DNA of 64,000 nt from Toxorhynchites rutilus septentrionalis (taxonomy: Eukaryota > Arthropoda > Insecta > Diptera > Culicidae). Each line of letters begins with the position of its first letter. The stretch's first letter is position 1. Below are positions 13,030-23,743 of the stretch, piece after piece. Position numbers and translations under genes: made by a program. The DNA lies in the NCBI RefSeq assembly GCF_029784135.1, contig NC_073745.1, forward strand, positions 281,639,803-281,703,802. Direction: 5' to 3'. The notes below the pieces were generated by a model. The model saw only the letters and a program-made list of their open reading frames with translations. It searched no databases and was not told the origin of the DNA.

Positions 13030-13194
13030 TTGATTCGACTACGAAAAATCTTGTAATACTAACCTCGAGCCAACCGCGAGTAATCGGTTACATATTACTA
13101 ACATAGTTATAAGGCAAACATTGTCGAAATATTGAACTCCCGGCCCCGTCAGGTTGACGCCTTAATAAAAATATATATTTTGGATAAAAAAAAA
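13030..13194 (+). mobile_element. LINE 3' tail inserted in BEL gag
   Basis: Matches 27,920-28,081 and 50,503-50,665 (CTTGTAATACTAACCTCGAG, then ATTGAACTCCCGGCCCCGT, ATATATATTTTGG and an A tail). It is a severely 5'-truncated copy, about 165 bp. It lies opposite to the BEL reading direction, and the BEL coding sequence resumes beyond the A tail. A clear target duplication was not resolved, although ACAGG occurs on both sides. Confidence 0.75.
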
Positions 13195-13201
13195 ACAGGA
13201 G

Positions 13202-13968
13202 GTCCTTGTAATCACCAGGCTGCACTATCTGGTCCAATGTCTTTATTGTTCTCTCCAACCCTTCAACCAACGTATGTAGTTCTCCAGGTGATTCCTTCGT
13301 TAGCGTTGGTAGCTTCATCAACGCTTGAATTTGACGCTTCTTGAGCTGCTTGCTGTTGTTGTATTTCTACAGCAAGCAGTCCCACGCAATTTGGTAATTG
13401 CCTGCGGTTATCTGGAGCGGATCGATCAGACTCTTAGGCTCGCCCTGCAAACAACCCTTTAGATAGTGGAGGTTCTCCACATCAGGCAAGTCCGGTTTTG
13501 TTATCGATGAGCGACTTAAACAAGTCTCTGAAGCTTAACCACTCATCGATATCCCCAGTAAATGTCTGAAGCCTTATTTGGGGAAGTCGCACATGCTCAA
13601 AAGTTCCCTGCATCGACGCATCAGGATTCCGAAAAGATTCTTCAAACGTGGTTCTAATCTCTCTTTCCTTCAGCTTGTCCACGAGGAAAGACTTAGCTTC
13701 ATAGTACTTGTCGCCTATCCCTTTCCAGGTCCTCTGATTCCTCAAAGTCCTCGTGGATACTAATCTCTACCACAATATTTCCAAACCGTTCCCAAAGTTC
13801 ATCCAGCTTTTCCAATCGAATTTCAACATTCGAGTTGCTGGTGTCACTGCGAAAGTTCGCAATAAAACGTCGTATATCATTAAACGATGACTGGATGTCC
13901 TTCAGTTCGGCAATCAGCAACCTCAACGACGGTGGCCTAGTAGCCGTAGACCCAGCTGGAGCAGGCAT
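13202..13968 (-). pseudogene. BEL gag N-terminal region
   Basis: Starts at ATG (13966-13968) with MPAPAGS and runs through a helical, acidic region. A second open piece (13745-13482) contains LPQIRLQTFTGDIDEWLSF, the conserved BEL gag block, ahead of the RDLFKSLI stretch. The pieces lie in different frames, so at least one frameshift is present. Near 13,200 the coding sequence runs into an inserted LINE tail. Confidence 0.8.
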
Positions 13969-13990
13969 GACAGTTCAAAAAACAGCAACG

Positions 13991-14500
13991 GAAAAACTAC
14001 TGTATAATATTCTGCGATTGGGCCTAGCTTCGCCAGGCATATACTGTTAGCTTTACCTGGAGAAAACTTATATGTCGCCACAAATAGATTCAAGTCAGAG
14101 TAATAGCACACGTCTCGTCAAACAGCTCCAGAAAATTCGAGGTTGCAGAGTAGAGGAGAAAAGAACTAAAAAATGGCTAAATGGCTTGACTTGGAGAATA
14201 CACTACATTATCAACAACACAAACATGAATGAAGGAACGGATGTGATAACTACTAACTATTACTTGTCTAATTATTTTCTAGCTTTTAGTACATTAATCC
14301 GTATAACCTCAAAAGCTGTTTTATTTATTTTATTTTCTAGTTTTTAGTAAATTATCTGTACCATTAGCATACTACAACGGTATCTCTAGAATAAAACCAT
14401 TCAACTTTTTTTTAATTTTTATTTCTTACCTAATTTTCTTCGGAATATTTTAATTATTTACTGTATTCTATTAGTCAAATCATTTTATTTGATAACAATA
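13991..14500. other. Gene-free interval
   Basis: A+T-rich sequence upstream of the BEL gag start. An LTR would be expected here but no TG...CA repeat pair could be found in the window. The open frame at 14072-14347 has no recognisable feature. Confidence 0.35.
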
Positions 14501-14900
14501 CAGGGTAACTTCGATATAACGTACATTTTACTTTCAAAATTGTACGTTGTATCGAATTGTACGTTATATCGAAACATAATAAAGAACTCAGAAACGTAGC
14601 TTATATTACTTTATTGTGTTGCTGTTTGAGTAAGGTTAATGGATAAATTCAACCAGAAGACGAAGCCAACCTTTCTAATGATGTTTCTCTTCATACTGTT
14701 GATTGAAATTTTATTCATTTAGAATCCGGAATCACAAATCAGTTGTACTTCGGGATTGGTTAAAAGTACAAACCAAGCTTTAGTATCAAAATACAGATAA
14801 TTCATTATTCTTTCAGAAAAATACTATTCAGAAAATTATTCCTTTGGACTTTGAAAATGTGTACGTTATAACGATGGTACGCTATATCGAAGTTTCCCTG
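14501..14900. mobile_element. Pogo-like MITE, 400 bp (copy 1)
   Basis: The left end CAGGGTAACTTCGATATAAC follows a TA. The right end, reversed, is CAGGGAAACTTCGATATAGC and is followed by TA. The terminal repeat extends about 25 bp and further GTACGTTRTATCGA repeats lie just inside. A second copy is at 59227-59669. No coding sequence. Confidence 0.82.
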
Positions 14901-14902
14901 TA

Positions 14903-15673
14903 TTGAGGGGAATGCAAAAAATACATAGTCGACTATTTAAAGGCGGTTACCTTTTCGAATTTATGTTGTTCATAATATAATCTATTTTCCAAGTCAAGCC
15001 ATTGAGCCATTTTTTAAGGGCGGCCAAATTGAATTTTCAAGCAGTTTTATAATGGCAGTATAATTAAAGGTATGTTCCAAATTTCAGAACAATCAGTGAT
15101 CAGGAACGGGGTCAAATTTAAATTAATGTGAGGCAATCCTACAAACACTCAAACATACATACAAACAGGGCAAGCTGAATGAAACCATTAAAAAGTAATC
15201 AGTTAGTTGCGGACTGTGACCATCTTGGATTTGAATTTTTCATGATCTGCTATTTTCTACTAGTCGAGCACTTTCATTTGATACCCATTTTGGATTTGCA
15301 TTTTTAATAAATAACTGTCAATCTACTAGTCAATCCATTTCATTTGATACAGGTCAGACTCGATTATATGTGATTGGATTATATACAATTTTGGACTCGA
15401 TTATATATAGTTTGGAAAAAAATATTTTTTTTATATTTCAAATATGACTCATCTAAAGAAGAAATGTAACCTTTCAACGTTAAGGTGAAATTTGAGTGGC
15501 TATTACATGTACAGTGGGGTAAAAATAGTGATTTTTGGAGATTTTACTTGATTTTTTACCAGGAATTCTTTATATCGATATTGCAGCCAAATTAAGAAAG
15601 ATAGAATTTGGGTGTCAAAGAACAAATTGTAGAACGGTTTGAGAGCTTCAATATAATTGATAGAAATAATCCA
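14903..15673. other. Gene-free interval with repeat-like motifs
   Basis: TTTCATTTGATAC occurs near 15,270 and 15,345, with a variant before the MITE at 14,485. The MITE and the LTR element may therefore both sit in an older, unclassified repeat. An ACTCGATTATAT motif near 15,358 and 15,397 resembles a pogo-type end without a partner. Confidence 0.35.
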
Positions 15674-15678
15674 ATTAG
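15674..15678. repeat. Target-site duplication ATTAG, left
   Basis: ATTAG directly precedes the left LTR and recurs at 18709-18713 after the right LTR. Confidence 0.9.
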
Positions 15679-15928
15679 TGTGAAACTTCTGATATTCACT
15701 GCACGGGTTCCTCAATGCTGTTTGTATAATCCTACAGTGAAATCACCCGATACAGAGAGGAAATATTAAGCGTGGCTTACCTATTCCACCGTTGTCTGCT
15801 GAAGAAAGAAATGAAGTGGAAATGTATGCTACTACTGCTGCTATGATATAACACCAACATCACTGTTATACTGTCAGCTGCGAGGGGTAGGGTATTGTGC
15901 ATTTGATCTTTCTTCCACGCACCTCACA
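15679..15928 (-). repeat. 3' LTR of the minus-strand element, 250 bp
   Basis: Same length as and nearly identical to 18459-18708. It begins TGTGAAACTTCTGATATTC and ends CGCACCTCACA on the plus strand. Confidence 0.92.
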
Positions 15929-15952
15929 TCTCCCTTCTCCCTTCTTCTTTTT
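15929..15952 (-). promoter_or_regulatory. Polypurine tract
   Basis: An uninterrupted pyrimidine run on the plus strand (purine on the coding strand), about 24 nt of AAAAAGAAGAAGGGAG type, abuts the 3' LTR. Confidence 0.8.
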
Positions 15953-16689
15953 GTGTTGTTTTTGTTTGTCTTTTGTCTGTCATTCCAATTTATATTTTTT
16001 TCAATCTACGATACGGAATACTCCAAAAAATATGATTAAAAATATTCTGCTGCGTGAATTTTCTCTGATTACAGTCCTCACGGTCAATTCTGACCTGGAT
16101 TATCTATCTATAACTAATATAATTTGCCACATGTTTTATAGGGTAGGAAATAAAAAAAATGACGACACTCTCTCTGGGTGCCATCTGTGTACTCAACGCG
16201 CAGCGATAGAAACAAGTACTGCACGCACTCGATAACACACCAACTGTCAAAATTCATTGATTGCGCTGTCTATTATTTTCTTGTTTTTGAATCATTCAGT
16301 TGACTATTTTGGAATAGAAATATCAATGACATTATTTTGCATGCATGGCGGTTTAAGTGGAATTTGAAAAAAAAACATATATTTATATATTGCTTGATGA
16401 GTCTGATGATCAATAGTGAAGGTAAAACCGTTTGAATGATCCTTGTCAATCGCACAGTCAGATGAATAACCAGGAGTTCTTTTTTCCTCTGCTTGCTTTT
16501 GGAATTTCCTCCGGACTCTGTTCTTTAGTTTCTACTTTTCGCCATGAATACACTTTTATCGTTCGAGTGACATGTCGTCTGAGCGGATACCATCATTGTC
16601 ATTCAAGAGTAATCTACCATTATGCTCTTGTACTACAACCTAACGTCCATTGTCAAATCTTGAATCTTCCTTAGTTTTAGATTATTGCT

Positions 16690-17139
16690 CGGTTATTACG
16701 GTGTCGCCAGGCTGAACATTGCACGGTCTAGCGTCTCGCGTTTTATCCTAATTCTTTTTCGAAGACAGTTTCGTCTTTGCGTCCCTTTCGTTGAGCAACT
16801 GTTCATCAATATGCGCTTATCCTCGGTTCAATAGTGAAACCACCCTTGCATTATGTATTGCAGCCTGCAGCCCATCATTGTAGTTGTTCCCGGTTAGCTT
16901 TATTAAAAATTCTCATGAATTTTTCGACTAACCCATTTTGTTGTGGGAAAAATGGTGTAGTGAATATTGTCTGTTCCACAACAATAGCTTCCATATTCTT
17001 CAGTATTAAATGGTGGACTATTGGAATCGAGCGCAATCGTCTCCCAAACCGTTTTAGGAGTGAATATCTTTTGCATTGGAATTGGTTTCACCGGTCTACC
17101 ATTTATGGCACAAGTTTCGCATGAATCATCGATCAACAT
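16690..17139 (-). pseudogene. Integrase fragment, gypsy-like
   Basis: The open piece 17139-16903 begins with CETCAINGRPVKPIP, a zinc-finger end plus start of the core. TVWETIALDSNSPPF (first catalytic Asp) follows, then an eroded D-Y/S region. Continuing beyond the stop are PQQNGLVEKFMR (the catalytic Glu region) and, after more stops, QPGDTVITEQ, typical of the gypsy integrase C-terminal part. Several stops interrupt it. The family call rests on these spaced motifs. Confidence 0.65.
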
Positions 17140-17347
17140 CTGTGGTTATGTCAGGTCACCATACTCGCTCTCGTAAAATGCTTTTAAATTTCGCTGTTTT
17201 TTGAAGTTCAACTGGAATCACGACACAAATGAGTTTTGTCAAATATTCCGTTCCTGGTGGATAAGTTGAAATCTACTACAAAGCTTCCAGTTACAGTTGG
17301 AGTGTTTCACCTTTTATAGTTGAATTCCAGGACGACATTAACGCGTT

Positions 17348-17677
17348 TTAGTTGCAGTAAATTGCCCAAGTTGACCGCATTTGTTGCATTTCAATTTCAA
17401 TACGGGCAGCACCTATTCCAGTGAGCCCTCCTATTACATACACTTCACCTCTCGTTGCCGATTGTACGATGAATTTTACTTCGTAACTAAATGTGCTAGC
17501 AGTTCTAGCAAGTTCGCTGTTGGACATGCCCTTGAGCAACTGAGCCCTGACGAAACGATCCTGATCTGCTGCACTATACTCACGAAGACGTACATTCTTC
17601 ATTGGTCTGACCTGGAAACTCATAATCGATTTCTCCGATCGTTGTCTCGTGCACGAAAATGCTTCGTGCTCAACCAC
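17348..17677 (-). pseudogene. Gag fragment of the LTR element
   Basis: A 109-codon open piece with no ATG start. It contains DRFVRAQLLKGMSNSELART, close to the conserved R-D-Q-L/I-x-G-L block of Ty3/gypsy Gag, then FIVQSATRGE. The zinc knuckle and protease cannot be identified and no intact frame joins it to the integrase piece. It is assigned to gag by that block and by its position after the leader. Confidence 0.6.
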
Positions 17678-18132
17678 GGTGTCGATTGTTCATCAAAAAT
17701 TACTTTCGTTGTTCTTAACAAAAGTTGTGTAGCAATGACCTTTCGTCAGGTTTGGCCTCAACTTACATACTCGTACAATACCCTGCAATTCTTCACCCAT
17801 TGAAAGAAAAAGCAGTTGTGACCGTTGTATAGGTCACACACGTTAGATAGAAATGCTGCGATCTCAGAGCTTCCAATATATTCGAACCACCCTTCCCGCA
17901 TTTTGTTTGCATTTACGTTTTTTTAAGAAAGTTTCGATTTGGTCGCATCGGACATTCGTATTACTTGTCGTCGCTTCATACGCCGGAATGTCACGACATT
18001 TCTAGCTATCATCTGCTTCAGTGCATCCAATGTTGTTTCCTGAGAACTATTGTTACTGAACGAGCATTTCCCAGCTCGCTGTTTCTTTTCGATATTGGGT
18101 GGTTTCTTCGACACACCATTTTTTTTCAAAAG

Positions 18133-18356
18133 CGGTTGTCCCAACACGCCCTCTTTTCCAAGCGGTTGTCCCAACACGCATTCTTTTAGACGGTTGTCCC
18201 GACACGTCACTTTTTGCAAGCGGTTGTCCCAACACGCATTCTTTTAGACGGTTGTCCCGACACGTCACTTTTTCAAGCGGTTATCCCAACACGCAACATC
18301 TCAGGCGGTTGTCCCGACACGCCATTTATTTTCACAGACGGTTGTCCCAACACGCC
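18133..18356 (-). repeat. Eight 17-bp repeats in the retrotransposon leader
   Basis: CGGTTGTCCCAACACGC and the variant CGGTTGTCCCGACACGY (the sixth has TTATCCC) start near 18133, 18163, 18191, 18221, 18249, 18278, 18306 and 18339, so spacing is 28-33 bp. The A and G versions partly alternate. They lie between the primer-binding site and gag of the minus-strand element. On the coding strand the unit reads GCGTGTTGGGACAACCG and in one frame encodes repeated VLGQPL. It could be a leader structure, a packaging signal or gag N-terminal codons. Confidence 0.85.
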
Positions 18357-18440
18357 ATTTTCTTAAATTTCTTTCTTTTATGCCGGATGATTTCACTGAA
18401 TATTTAACGTATCGTTTTTTTTTGGCCAAAAACATAAAAT

Positions 18441-18458
18441 GTCCGGCAGGATCGCCAA
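18441..18458 (-). promoter_or_regulatory. Primer-binding site
   Basis: Directly after the 5' LTR on the coding strand comes (T)TGGCGATCCTGCCGGAC. TGG start and position fit a tRNA primer site. I do not name the tRNA. Confidence 0.7.
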
Positions 18459-18708
18459 TGTGAAACTTCTGATATTCACTGCACGGGTTCCTCAATGCTG
18501 TTTGTATAATCCTACAGTGAAATCACCCGATACAGAGAGGAAATATTAAGCGTGGCTTACCTATTCCACCGTTGTCTGCTGAAGAAAGAAATGAAGTGGA
18601 AATGTATGCTACTACTGCTGCTATGATATAACACCAACATCACTGTTATACTGTCAGCCTCGAGGGGTAGGGTATTGTGCATTTGATCTTTCTTCCACGC
18701 ACCTCACA
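18459..18708 (-). repeat. 5' LTR of the minus-strand element, 250 bp
   Basis: Pairs with 15679-15928. On the plus strand it ends CACGCACCTCACA followed by ATTAG. Confidence 0.92.
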
Positions 18709-18940
18709 ATTAGTACAATTTTTAGGATAAAAGTAATAATACCCATTAAAAATTATTAACTTTTAAGTTTTTCACTTCCAAAATGTTATTAAAATACACT
18801 AATTTAGATGTTCCACTACTATATCCTATACTAAATTCTCTCATCTTTCAAATGAAGGCAACAGAGTTATCTTCCGTAGCGTACTTTTCAATGTAGAGCC
18901 AGTTTTGGACAACAGAGTCCGAAACAGAAAAAAAAGTTCT

Positions 18941-19158
18941 TTAACACTCCTATACTCGCGCATTGGTCTGTCAGACCGAGAAATCAATAATTCGTTAATT
19001 TCTCAGAAAATATCAGCACTACGACTTTGCGATTTTCTCTAGTTTCGTGGTTCGTCGTTCGTCATCGTTTAGCGTATCGCATGTGTTGGTACAAAGGGGA
19101 CGTGTGTCACTTTTTTATCACTTTCAGTCTGACACACCGACGCGATTATAGGAGTAAC
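18941..19158. mobile_element. MITE with about 30-bp imperfect TIRs
   Basis: The left end holds ACTCCTATACTCGCG, then TTGGTCTGTCAGACCGA. The right end, reversed, holds ACTCCTATAATCGCG, then TCGGTGTGTCAGACTGA. A TTAA abuts the left end, which recalls piggyBac-type insertion, but no TTAA is on the right. Superfamily is undecided. About 215 bp, no coding sequence. Confidence 0.65.
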
Positions 19159-19526
19159 TTTTTTAGACAAGTGCCTTTTTTCGTATTCTAGAATATTGTT
19201 GAATGAAATGAATAAATTAATGTTAGTGGCATGAAATATTTATAGAATATAATGCATAAGATCATTACCAGACTATTCCTATTTGATTTCAGCCCCTTCT
19301 GTAACTGGATTGAACGGATCCATATATTAACTATTCGTCGTTAGATTCATACGTTCAAAAGCAAAATATAAATGTTTGACTTTCGTATAGTTATTCGATA
19401 AATATAATGGTCACAAATATACACACTTGTGAAAGAATTTCACTTGTGGAAGAGTTGTAAACAGTAAACTAGAAACTAATCGGTGGCTTATGGTAATTTT
19501 TAACAATTACAGTTTCGGGGATATTT
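19159..19526. other. Gene-free interval
   Basis: A+T-rich sequence between a MITE and the composite element. Nothing recognised. Confidence 0.4.
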
Positions 19527-19999
19527 TTGACGTAGAACTACGTCTTTCATTAAGGGTGCCAAATCAGAAAACAGGTCACGTTTTTATGAAATAAAGTTAA
19601 CGTTAATAACTATTTTTGCCGCGAATGGATTTTGGCGATTTACATAGTAAACGAATCGGAAAATCCCTAAGATTTGTTTGATATGCTATACATTAGAATC
19701 TCCTGGTTTGTAAATGGTTAAAATATATGAAAACTTTAAGCATTTCCATTTTCCCATACATTTGTTCTGTCCATCCGTGTGCTTTCCCGAACAGAGCTGT
19801 CAATAACGATCAACTTATCGACGAGCAGAAGGGGAAATCGTAGGATTTAAAGTCTCCGTGAACAAAGGAAAAGAAGAACAATGGAGAGGAATACTTGCCT
19901 AGAGTATAAACAGCGGATCTCGCTGAGGCAAACTAATTAGAGGCGAATGAACTGCAAAGTTTAAATCCTCTTAAAAACAAAGAAAGAAAGAAGGCAAAC

Positions 20000-20640
20000 G
20001 TTCATTCGGCATCGGACTGTTGAGCAATCCAGTTCACTTTGCTTTCGCTGCGCTTCGATCTAAGATTGAACCCCACCAGTGGTAATCCAACTTGGTTATC
20101 GTCGTGTGGTTTTTTCAGTTCGTTTTTGGCGTTATTCGTATCGTGTGTTTTTCTTTCCGCGTCATTAATTAAACGCTTCGCGCAGTGTGTGATGAGCAAG
20201 AAGAAGAGGAAGGCTGACTCGAGCACTGCAAAAAGCAAACGCATTGCCAGGGGCAGTCAAATTTCGAGGCAAGCGCCATCTAGTGAAGCACGCGATGTTG
20301 GTGTAGTGAAAAGCGCTCGCACTGAACCGAGCCTTCGCGAGTATGATACCGCATCGAACAACAGCGAAGTAGGCGACTTCGGCGCGTCGGTCTAAAATGT
20401 AAACGCCGTTACCCAGGCAGCAACCAAAATCAAGCTCCCCCCGCTGTTGGTGAAGGCGGTCGCTCTTGACAAACTCATTAGCGAATTCGCATCGATCGGT
20501 GTTACAGTAGAGTACAAGCTGTGTGGCATAATTCAGTCTTTTTCCAAGCAGTTAACATTGTTTGTTTTTCGTCATCATAAGGGCTTCGTTGGTGCCTTTG
20601 ACATTGCATGAATGCATTAAACTGACTTTATGACGAAGCA
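20000..20640 (+). pseudogene. LINE ORF1-like fragment inside copy A
   Basis: An ATG at 20192 opens 67 codons of a basic, S/R/K-rich protein (MSKKKRKADSS) ending at TAA 20393-20395. The same frame continues about 72 codons to about 20,612 with IKLPPLLVKAVALDKLISEF and ASIGVTVEYK. These resemble the start of Jockey-type ORF1 (Gag-like) proteins, where a P-P-I/L-x-V segment precedes repeated RNA-binding modules. The sequence is absent from the other family copy, so it looks like an inserted, 3'-deleted LINE head. The family call is tentative. Confidence 0.45.
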
Positions 20641-21514
20641 GACATCAAGGTTGTGTGCCAAAAAATCATTTGGGGATTACCAAGCATCTTGAATGTCGTA
20701 CTGGAATGTTATAAGTTATTTGGGTTCGCGTGCCAGTCGCAAAACTGCCTTCAACTAGGATTGCGCTAATCTTGATCATAATAAAGCAATGCTACTGTTT
20801 TCGAGGTTGTTGATATTAACAAAAAAAGATTTATTTCGCTTGTTTAGACACCAAGAAATAAAATGTCGTTCTGCAATGTTGTATGTGATTAGGTTTCGCT
20901 TGCCAGTAGAAAAACATTCCTTCCTGGCAGCTGCGCTTATGTCGAACATGAGAAAGTAATGCAATTTTTTTTCGAGGCCAGTAATATAAACAGAATCGTT
21001 TCTTTTGAGAATAACGCAAAATGATGAGAAGTGTTCATATTCCTAGTAGTTTCAAGCCACCAATATATGGCTCTGTATGCGTACTATGGCAAACGGTTGT
21101 TTGGCGATTGGTTTACGTTGTACGAACGATGCCTGGGGGTGCAATTCCACTGAGACAATGCTAAAAAACATGTAGCATGATATTTGATACTTGCATGTGT
21201 TGTCATTGTTGTTGTTTCCTCGTGGTGCCAAAGATATATTGATGTAGTTATGAGATGTGGAATAATGATGATGGTGCAACATATATATAATCGACTGTAG
21301 CCGAGTCTATGTCAATTGCGAAAAAGGCCACCGAAATAGCGTTCGACGTAAATTTTCAATGCATTTACATGAAATTAATTGCTAGATATGATTAGCTAGT
21401 ATATTGTTCTGCGAGGGCAAGAACGAATCATCAATCAATTATCGTCAACTGATTCTACAATGAAAAAACATTTAAGAGATTATTCTACTAAGCAGTTGTT
21501 TATAAAATAGGGTG

Positions 21515-21535
21515 GGTTATATCTATGATATAACC
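21515..21535. repeat. Terminal hairpin, copy C
   Basis: GGTTATATC and GATATAACC are perfect 9-bp complements separated by TAT. Confidence 0.85.
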
Positions 21536-21919
21536 GCAAGGTTGACGTGGGACTACCGTTGTCTTAATAAGCATTTGTATTGTATTGAATAAATTAACGA
21601 TTGGACGAAACAATTTTCGAAATTCAATTGAATTCAACATATTTGCTTTGTAAGTAAAAAGTTTGAACAGTTGCCATGTAAGATCAATTCATGTATTGTA
21701 ATAGATTATATTCTACGTCACAAGTAAATTTGATGAACGTTCTTTTACGTTTGATATGATGCCTAGGACTACCAAAATATGTGAACGTTAGAATTATAAA
21801 TTGATCATTGTATTTTACCTTTCCCTCTGAAATTATTGCACATCTCATGTTTACGTAGTTCTCGAACCGCGAAAGTTCATTCACCTCTAGTATCTAAAAT
21901 GATGATTTTCCCAGGCTTC

Positions 21920-23390
21920 TCAGTTTGAAAGAACGTTTTAGGGAACCATATTCCGGTTTGCACGAAGCCAAGCGAGTTCAAAAATACTCCCGACTTGCAT
22001 GTATTTGCAAAGCGGATTCCCCTAGGCACATTAATTTTGAAGTCCGTGTTAGGGAAACACAGCTCGGTGGGAACAAAAATACCCCCAAATTGCATGTATA
22101 TTTGCAAAGAGGATTCCCACAGGTACATAGATTTTGAAGTCTGTGTTGAAGAAACTGTAAATCTGGCCAATCAAAACTTGGCAGTTAGGGCGTTTAGATA
22201 ACGCTTGACATTTTACAGTTTTTCAATTGTTTATCTCATAAAAAACAACATTTTATGAATTGTGATAGACGCGTAGAAATATTTCCTATCAATTGATGCA
22301 AACATCTTTCCAATCTATTGAGAAATGTTCGAGTTATAATCATTCGAAATATTTCATTTTTTCCTGCATGTTCTGTGCTTAGGTTTCCACTTCACCCCCA
22401 TATACTCCGGTTAGACGTAGTCGCACGTCAATATGTGAACGGAAGAATTATCAAACGATTATTATATTTACGTTTCCTTCTGAAGTTTGCATCTGTCAAG
22501 TGTACGTACATCTCGAAACGAGAATTTGCTTGATTTGATGAACTTCAGGCACCCAGTTTCGATTTTGACATGTAAGTCGAACGCATATTGCTTAATGAAA
22601 AGGCGTTATCGCAGCAAATGGTTAACAACATTTTGCCTAATCATAAAATAGTATGCGTAGAAATTCAGTGAGCACAAAATATGAAGACATATCCTTCAAT
22701 GCAATAATGGATAACTGAGCCAAAGCGTTGTGTTCGTACCCGCTTTTGTAATCCGTGTTAGGAAAACACTTTTCAGAGTACAAAAAAATGCGCGTGCAGA
22801 AGTACCCCCGGCTTGCATGAATCAACAACTTCAACTTCTACTTTTTATACTATAGAGGCTTTAAACTTGAAAGTTCATTCGTCTCTAGTGTCTGTACGAT
22901 TTTCCCAGGCTCCTAAGTATAGGAGACCGTGTTAAGGAAACATATTCTAGTTTGCATAAAGGCAAGCGAGTACAAAAGTACTCGAAATTTGCCTTTATTT
23001 GCAGAGCCGATTTTCGCAGACATCTTGGTTTTGAAGTCTGTGTTAGACAAATACATTTTAGTCGGAACAAAAATTTGTCTGTCTGTGTTAGGGAAACACA
23101 TTTCAGTCGGAACAAAAATGTCCCCGACTTACATGTATTTGGAATGCCAATTTCCCACACTCCTTGGATTTAAAGTCTGTGTTAGGGAAATACATTTCAG
23201 TCGGAACAAAAATACCCCCGACTTTCATGTATTTGCAATGCCGATCTCTGCAACGCTCCTTGGTTTTGAAGCCTGTGTTAGGGAACACATTTTGGTGAGA
23301 ACAAAAGTCCCCATACTTTCATGTATTTTCAATGACGATTTCCCCAAGGTTGATTGGTTTTGATGGCTGTGTTAGGAAAACTGTAGATCG
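21920..23390. repeat. Minisatellite-like array, about 70-100-bp units
   Basis: Diverged units carry GTGTTAGGGAAACACATTT, CGGAACAAAAATACCCCCGA, then GCATGTATTTGCAAAGC and GGTTTTGAAGTCT. Units are seen near 22,045, 22,140, 22,755, 22,930, 23,038, 23,088, 23,175, 23,275 and 23,365. The array is split by about 500 bp of other sequence. Open frames here on both strands reflect periodicity and are not genes. Confidence 0.75.
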
Positions 23391-23743
23391 GGCCAATCAA
23401 AATGAGGCAGTTAGGGCGTTTAGATAACGCTCAACATTTTACAGTTATTCAATTGTTTATCTAATGAAAAATAATATTCTATTAATTGTGATAGAAACGT
23501 AGAAATATTCCCTATCAATTGATGGAAACATCCTTCCAATCCAGTAAGAAATGTTCGAGTTATAAGCATTCGGAATCTTTCATTTTATCCAGCATGTTCT
23601 GTGTTTAGGTTTTCATTTTACCCCCCATATACTCCGGTTAGACGTAGTCCCACGTCAAAATTCCACAGCACTATAGAATAATATCCGAAGGTATAAACAA
23701 GCGACTTATATAAAATAACAGCGTAGTTCTACGTCAACAATGC

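Larger units (their letters stand above)
10800..13990 (-). mobile_element. Degenerate BEL/Pao retrotransposon
   Basis: On the minus strand, in order: a BEL gag start (13968), gag body, three-part zinc knuckle region, A17-type protease, and RT with a YMDD box, all in interrupted frames. RNase H, integrase and both LTRs are missing. The 3' side stops inside RT near 10,823 and no LTR is visible upstream of gag. A LINE tail (about 13,030-13,194) is inserted in gag. This is an old, dead copy. Confidence 0.85.
15679..18708 (-). mobile_element. Deleted LTR retrotransposon, probably Ty3/gypsy
   Basis: Two 250-bp LTRs with TGTG...CACA ends, a 5-bp ATTAG target duplication, a primer-binding site and a polypurine tract are all in the right places for a minus-strand element. 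The internal 2,530 bp hold a leader with short repeats, a gag fragment and an integrase fragment. RT and RNase H are not visible. The integrase remnant (PQQNG-VEKF-R, then QPGDTV) and gag fragment look Ty3/gypsy-like and not copia-like. The LTRs differ at two adjacent bases (agcTGcg/agcCTcg), so insertion is recent although the coding part is decayed. Confidence 0.85.
21515..23658 (+). mobile_element. Nested relative of the hairpin-ended element (copy C)
   Basis: It begins with a perfect 9-bp hairpin (GGTTATATC, TAT loop, GATATAACC, 21515-21535), GCAAGG, then TTGACGTGGGACTAC at 21542. It ends AGACGTAGTCCCACGTCAA at 23658. This is the same order of parts as in copies A and B (hairpin, GCA, palindrome ... 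palindrome). A third internal end-like sequence (GACGTAGTCGCACGTCAA near 22,410) and duplicated flanking blocks (21,770-22,240 resembling 22,420-23,440) show internal tandem duplication. Confidence 0.65.

Noticed and set aside
18133..18356. CRISPR-like array
   Set aside because: Regular short repeats, but the host is a eukaryote. The 11-16 bp spacers are A/T-rich and similar to each other, and the array lies in a retrotransposon leader.
15679..18708. Ty1/copia assignment for the 250-bp-LTR element
   Set aside because: Element size and TG...CA ends first suggested copia, but PQQNG-VEKF, the QPGDTV tail and the gag block fit Ty3/gypsy better.
22929..23363. 144-codon frame with repeated K-NTPDFHV-like units, as a repeat protein
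   Set aside because: It reads through the minisatellite array. The reverse strand is equally open (22885-23160, 22913-23101), so it reflects repeat periodicity.
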